A stretch of DNA of 64,000 nucleotides, taken from positions 27,381,803 through 27,445,802 of the forward strand of contig NC_052619.1 of assembly GCF_016545825.1 (NCBI RefSeq), in the 5' to 3' direction. This stretch comes from Eucalyptus grandis (taxonomy: Eukaryota > Streptophyta > Magnoliopsida > Myrtales > Myrtaceae). Numbering within the stretch: position 1 is the stretch's first letter; each line of letters starts with the position of its first letter. Below the pieces are notes generated by a model. That model saw only the letters and a program-made list of their open reading frames with translations, did not search any database and was not told the origin of the DNA. A program made the translations under genes and the position numbers. Shown here in pieces: positions 58,691-64,000 of the stretch.

Positions 58691-60112
58691 CCATCCCTGC
58701 CGCCGTCGCCGTCATAGTCATAGTCGCCGTCACACCTTCAAGATGAGAGGAGACGGGAGAGAATAAGAAATAGGGTTGGCCTTTTTGCTGTGCATGGTTA
58801 TTGGTTCTATTTTTCGGTTTCTCGGTTCGGTTCAATTCGGTTAACCGATAAAAACCGAACCGAACCGAAAATTTTCGGTTTTTAATGAAAACCGAACCGA
58901 GATGAAAATCGAACCGAAAAACCGAATGTTTCGGTTCGGTTCGGTTCGGTTTTCGGTTCGGTTTGGTTTTCGGTTCGGTTACTGACACCCCTAGTAAAAA
59001 GAGAGAGAGAAAAGGAGAGGCACGGATGTGAGGGGGGTTCGTGCGTGGGTCTTCGACGAAGAGAGAGAGAAGTCAAAGGAGGGAACGTGCGCAGCAAGGG
59101 GGGAAGAAATAAGGAAGAAAAATAAAGAAAACTAAAAGAATTTTCTATAATCCAAAAATTATTGTCCTATTTGCTTTTGTTTAGCTCAAATTGGTCCCCA
59201 AAAATCTCCATGCTAAAGTACTCGACCCTTACTTGCTTTCTTGTACAAAATTTCCCTCAAACAACAAGTTTTGGACAACAACAACGGCAGTTTCCTTCAA
59301 TTCCGAATTTTAATTCATTTCTTTTCGGAATCCTATTTTCTGAACAAACAAATGCGGTTGAGGTCCAAGTTGAATTCAGAAAAATCCCAAACAACTTCCA
59401 TTTGCCAAATCACTCACACAAAATGCCAAAATCTCTTCAAATTGGCCAATCTGAATTTCCATTCATTTTCCGAATTGTCCGCAACGATTTTCCGTGAAAA
59501 TCTCAAACTCGCCGGAAATTTCTCAAAAGTGAGTCGGCGTTCCTAGAATGACTCATGACACGACAAGACTTCCAATTTCTGAAATCGAATTCAAATTTGC
59601 AGTTATTTTCAATCAAACGTGATTTTAGTATGACATTGCCTACCGGGTAGCTTTAGGAATTCTTGGTATAATTGACCCGTGGTCTATTTTCTTCGAGCTA
59701 CTCGTACCTCTTCGACACATTAGCGACTCTCGATGGTTGTGAAAATCTCGAGGTTTCAAATACGGACACAGGGTACAAAAACGATAAGAAAAATCGGTCT
59801 AGTGCCGGTTGACAAGAGTTTTCTAATTTAGTGGTGTCACCCACGATTAGTAACGTATCTTAGTCGAACCGACCTATCTCTGATCTCAAATCGATTTATA
59901 TCTGTGTCATAATGACCTCTAAAGATGGATATGGTCGAGAAGCCGATTTCTAGTCGAATTCTCAAGTCTATTGCCTTAAAATTCCTTAATGGCTTTCCCA
60001 TATAGTCTAGTTATCTCATGAGTGGCCAACTCAGAGAAAAACACTATAGTCGCATTGACGAAAGGCCCATCTTATCCGATCGAAATCAGAACCTGAAAAT
60101 CAAGATATCACA

Positions 60113-60690
60113 AAAAGTATCATCCAACTGAAGGCCATCCCATGCGGAAAATCCTGTCCTTTTGGGCCAGGGCATTTCATCATACTATCACGGATTAGGT
60201 GGCACAGGTAGACCGTATAACCATTGTTGACCTTGAACGTTAGCTTGGTTTGTTCCTCAAACGAATTAGTTCTATGGCCAGAAATGCAAAGCAGGCAATA
60301 TATCACAATCATCTGGATAATGCGCATATTGACATCCAAATGTCGCCTCTTAGGATCCTGAACTGATTGCCTCACTTGTTCCGAAAAAAATATTATTTGT
60401 CATAGTCATATAAGTATCATCAACAGCTAAGTGCCTCCAATCTCCCTTAGATTAATGCTTAAGAGTAATCGATATTCCATTCACAAAGGATTCATAAATC
60501 GTCACATCAAATTAGCACGAAATCGTTTTAGATCTTCAGAATAGATCTCCTCAGAAATTGACCGAAAACCAATCCAACCTCCCCACCTAAACCGTCTGAA
60601 CAAAAATCTATCCCATGTGAAAAACTCAAAGTCTATCTCTTGTCCTTCCTACACACTTCTAGCGCCAAATGTTCGATATCTATCAAGGCA
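60113..60690 (-). pseudogene. unrecognised repeated gene family, fragment 3, other half
   Basis: Continues the 52570-52828 fragment after the LTR. Minus-strand 60375-60100 reads QSVQDPKRRHLDVNMRIIQM, IVIYCLLCISGHRTNSFEEQ and TKLTFKVNNGY, matching fragments 1 and 2. It ends with the shared block GATATCTATCAA near 60675. Confidence 0.55.
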
Positions 60691-60694
60691 AATC

Positions 60695-62560
60695 TTTGTG
60701 TTGGTAATTATTATGGAAGTTGTCAAGACGGATTATGATTTGATGAAAATTTTGCAGATGCTCAAACGAAGACCGTATAAAGAAACGAATGATAATACGG
60801 CTCGTGTTTCTTTTCCTTTCTAATTCGAACCCAGTGGGCAATTGGCGTACATGCCGGTTTGAAAGTATTGTGCGCGTATTTTCTGTGAGGAGTGGAGGCA
60901 ACTTTGCTACTTCAATTTGCTTTATTTAATAAAAGCGAAAGCGCACTTGAGATGATTCTGTCCAGTTGAGATTATTCAATGACCATAATGGCTGGCAACT
61001 GTTGTTTTGTCCTAGATTGACAATATTTAAAGGACCAATTGGTGAGACAACCTCTGAACTATTCTTGACCAGATTCATTTGGCTAAGGAAAGTGTGTACC
61101 CTTGGAGATGATGAAATTATATCTTTGGGGATCATGTGCTTGGTGCTCCATTATCGATTCTACGAGTTACATGCTTGATTGGGAGGTCTGAGTATGGTTG
61201 TCTTGATGTGTTGGACTGATCAAAAATCACATTTCATAAGCAACTTTTGCGATTTCCTATGCTCATTGTGAAGAGAATCCTCCAGACAAAAAAAAAAAAA
61301 AAAAAAAAAAGTGGTAGCTCATTGGGAACAGAATCCACCAAACACAAGAAAAAGGGTACGAACCACATGCTATGTTACATTCAATCCACCAGAATCCACT
61401 AATTAGAAACAGCAAATCGAACTTCCCCACATACCATCGTCACCAAACTGAATCTCTAAGATAAAACCTAGTGCTATCAAAAAGCCTTCAAAACAGGATT
61501 GATAGCCAAGAGACAACACTACAAATTATCTTCTTTTGTTTTTCACTCCTTCCTTTTTTTAATAAAAGGGACGAGCAAGGATATACGAATCGAGGTGCGA
61601 GTGTGTGTCGATACAAGTAAACGTGGGTTAGTATAAAAAGAACTACCTTAAAGTACATGATTTTGCGCCAAATTTTGGTTCCCACTTGTTCCGCATCTCA
61701 TTCTAAGAGGTGCTTAGTGTCAGCATGAGTAACATTTGACAAATATATCACATAGACTCACGATTTTATATTAAAGAGATAATAAATCAATTGTTGAAGA
61801 AAAGCAATTTCTACATTTTGGAGACTACATAATCAAATCATAGGAAAATGGAGCTAAAAGGTGACTCCTAGTTTAAGAAGCACCAACACTCTTCGGGAGC
61901 TTTCGTGTCATGTTTGAAACTTTGACACTTAGTCAACGAGTCTTAGAAAATCCGACACACGGTCAACTCTCCTCGACATGCTCTAACACGAGAGCTTGGA
62001 ATTCCGACACGCAATTCCGACATGCATTGGGTCAATTTTAAAAATTTCCAATACTTGAGGGGTCAAAATATAAATAGATGAAAAATAATAAAAATAACAA
62101 AAATAGGTAACCAAGAACCCAAACTAATCATCTCCTTTCTCCTCCCTCCATCACAGTAGAAGATAAACCACCACTCCAATCCGGCTAGCCTCCGCCGTCT
62201 TCCTCCACCTCCCCGCCATCGCCACCGACCTTCTTCGCCCCCATCGAAGGAGCTTGACGAGTTATGCACATTGGCCACCATCGCTGCTAAGCTCCAACCA
62301 GCTAATCCTCAATAGCCGAGAGGTGGAAACGAGGCATCGCAAATGTTGACCCTACAGCCGCCTCAGTGCCTATTCTCTCTCCCCATCACTTTTACTAGAT
62401 CTAGCGGCGGCGCGCGTCCCTTTCTTCCTTGCCGTTGGGTGTGAGCCGGCAAGTTAGGTGTGATTCGGCATTGGATGGTCAGTGCAGAAGTGTGGCTTGC
62501 GAAGGAAGGCCGTGAGAGTGAGGAGCGTAGGGAAGGAGGAGGCTGAGCTTGTAGTTGAAA
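60695..62560. other. intergenic DNA, no gene identified
   Basis: 60966-61178 is open on the plus strand but unrecognised. An A run lies at about 61288-61310. 62110-62540 is GC-richer, with leader-like CCACCT/CCGCC words and no domain text. Confidence 0.45.
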
Positions 62561-62567
62561 GGGCTAG

Positions 62568-63482
62568 TAATAACACCTAGAGGGAGGTGAATAGGTATAA
62601 ATACAATTTTCTTGCAAGACAGAATAGTAATAAATTCTCTCTTAAAGATAATTGAATAAGAACATAAATAGCTTTAAATAATTATATAGAGCATCGAATA
62701 AAAGTAAGGAGTTAAGGAAAGTGAATTGAAACACAAAGTTTATAGTGGTTCAACTTAAATCAAACCTACGTTCACTCTCCCGCACTGACAGCCCACTGGC
62801 TGGATTTCACTATGAATCAAAAAATATTTTATAGTCTCACATCCTTGACTTCTTAGTGTAGAACCTCTACTACACTCTTACAAAGTCTCACAGGTGTTTG
62901 CTCTCTCTTTTGAGTACGACTTTTAACTTGAAAACTGAAGTAGCAAAGAACTAGGAAGCTTCAGACATTGAAATTTTTCTTTCACACACCACCTCGAACA
63001 ACTTAAGAGTCTTCCTTATATACTTCCATGTCTCTACAACCGTTGGCACTTTCCAAATGAGTTCTTCCAATTTACCCATTGGACATAATCAATTAAGGAG
63101 ATCTCGAGTCATTTAAGGAATGTGATGATAGCCCATCAATCATGCTCCCCATACAATCAGGATCTTAGTTTCCATAAGTAGAACCTTCCAAGTTTGTTCG
63201 CTCTTCAAAAGATCTTCATATCGGAAAGGATTCCAATAAGAATAAGTGATCATAAAATGCTATGTCTAGCCATAATATCTTCCATAAACCAAACGAACCG
63301 AATCCTTAAAGATAAACATTCTTCTGGATAAGTCTTCATTCTTCGGTCTGGAATCTATCAGTGAGGTCAGACTTTGAGGTTAAAGTCTAGCAGTCTTCAG
63401 ACTTTGACAATTGTGTCTAGAGTTCTTCAAACTATGGGAAAGGTTTTGTCAGTTTCAAAACAATAATGAGTTTTCTCCAACA
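62568..63482 (-). repeat. 3' LTR of a SIRE/Maximus-like Ty1-copia element
   Basis: The right edge is TCTCCAACA at 63482, next to a polypurine tract, so on the minus strand the LTR begins TGTTGGAGAAAACTC. The left part contains AACACCTAGAGGGAGGTGAA, common at the 3' end of such LTRs. The left border is approximate because no TG terminus is clear and the left flank cannot be compared with the far end, which lies outside the window. Confidence 0.65.
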
Positions 63483-63502
63483 ATCTCCCCCTTTTTGATG
63501 GT
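63483..63502 (-). other. polypurine tract of the SIRE-like element
   Basis: The minus strand reads CATCAAAAAGGGGGAGAT directly before the LTR, the hallmark PPT of SIRE/Maximus elements. Confidence 0.8.
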
Positions 63503-64000
63503 GACAAAACTTTCCTGCAGATTTGAAAATTTTTAACCTGCAAAACAACACTTAAGCCAAACATGATATCTTATAAAAGTAAGTTGATTAGGACTTGGAT
63601 AACATCTATTTTGCATCCATAGAAAACATGTTAATCTAGTAAGATAAAATAACTATCCATCCATAATCAGTATCACAGGCTAAGTTACCGCAAACTTCAA
63701 AGATTCAAATCAAGATAGCAGTCAAAGGTCCAAAGTCAGAAGTCCAAAAACATCCAAACATCAAAATCAAACCAAAAACTCAAAAGGATAGATAAATCTG
63801 CACAAATCTACACCACTTCTCCCCTTTTTGTCAACAACAAAAAGATTAAGTGATAAACAAGCAAAAAGATTGAAAGAGTTGAGTGAAAATCAGGGCTATT
63901 TTAGAATCTGAACGAGCTGAAATTCTCCCATGGATTTGACTGTGTCCTCAAGCTTTCCAAGGGTCTCCTTTAGTTGCTGTAAATATTCACCCTTCACAGT
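63503..64000 (-). mobile_element. 3' internal region of the SIRE-like element, running off the window
   Basis: A second PPT-like AAAAAGGGGAGAAG (minus) lies near 63820, as is usual in this lineage. The minus-strand frame from 64000 reads TVKGEYLQQLKETLGKLEDT and ends near 63900. It could be the end of the extra 3' reading frame of SIRE elements, but it is too short to assign. Confidence 0.55.

Larger units (their letters stand above)
55371..58993 (-). mobile_element. Pack-type hAT transposon carrying fragments of four host genes
   Basis: 3623 bp. Ends TAAGGGTGTAAACGGTTCGG and, reversed, TAGGGGTGTCAGTAACCG form hAT-like inverted termini. Subterminal GGTTCGGTTTTCGG arrays extend about 170 bp on each side. 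The 8-bp flanks are GTAAAAAC (55363-55370) and GTAAAAAG (58994-59001), a TSD with one mismatch. No transposase was found. Inside, on the minus strand and in this order, lie pieces of organellar-type methionyl-tRNA synthetase, CBP60, glutamyl-tRNA reductase and a RABC GTPase, each with intron-exon borders. Strand is given as that of the cargo. Confidence 0.9.
52829..60112. mobile_element. long solo LTR (about 3.65 kb), split by the Pack-hAT element
   Basis: It begins TGTCACGCCCC and ends GATATCACA, canonical TG...CA. The TSD AAAAG is perfect (52824-52828 and 60113-60117), and the interrupted gene-family text reads across it. Removing the hAT element and its TSD leaves about 3.65 kb. No gag-pol and no second copy of either terminus inside, so a solo LTR is the simplest reading. 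It holds two tandem-repeat arrays, a GC-rich segment (54710-55200) and, right of the hAT element, the remainder 58994-60112. Orientation uncertain. Confidence 0.75.

Noticed and set aside
61019..61178. Plus-strand frame with FKGPIGETTSELFLTRFIWL
   Set aside because: Reads like protein, but no splice context, no homologous copy in the window and no family recognised.

Overview
Nuclear DNA of a eudicot plant. The window holds a TIR-NBS-LRR (TNL) resistance-gene cluster, a class absent from grasses, set in dense nested plant transposons (Ty1-copia, Ty3-gypsy-type LTRs, L1-type LINEs, hAT elements). GT/AG introns, AT-rich intergenic DNA and TNL tails with C-JID-like domains fit a woody eudicot; Myrtaceae (Eucalyptus-like) is my guess from the style of the repeats, not something I could test. 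No rRNA, tRNA, CRISPR or prokaryotic features were seen. Nearly every gene-like segment is broken. The one long open host gene is the TIR-NBS part of a TNL at 32131-34224.

Layout. 1-8400: 3' half of a TNL (LRR exon with six exact 141-bp repeats, then two C-JID-like exons) plus flanking low-copy DNA ('copy A'). 8570-13860: a Ty3/gypsy pol relic and two copies of an unrecognised gene family. 15060-17135: a local duplication split by a 5'-truncated LINE. 18600-19010: an isolated C-JID relic. 19880-26840: three copies of a non-coding repeat of about 0.8-1 kb, the third split by a small gag-only LTR retrotransposon (23854-26641). 27929-29909: a solo LTR with a 5-bp target-site duplication (TSD). 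32131-41450: a second TNL ('copy B'), starting with TIR, NB-ARC and linker exons. 41500-52280: copy-B counterparts of the DNA that follows copy A. 52570-60680: another copy of the unrecognised family, split by a long LTR (52829-60112), itself split by a 3.6-kb hAT-type element (55371-58993). 62570-64000: 3' LTR and 3' internal end of a SIRE/Maximus-like Ty1-copia element.

Two themes stand out. First, copies A and B are a segmental duplication of at least 8 kb. Copy A preserves the empty sites of the hAT element and the LINE that entered copy B, so both insertion boundaries are readable. Second, the hAT element at 55371-58993 is a Pack-type transposon. It carries exon/intron fragments of four unrelated host genes (organellar-type methionyl-tRNA synthetase, CBP60 calmodulin-binding protein, glutamyl-tRNA reductase, RABC-type small GTPase), all on the minus strand. 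I regard this as the most interesting object in the window.
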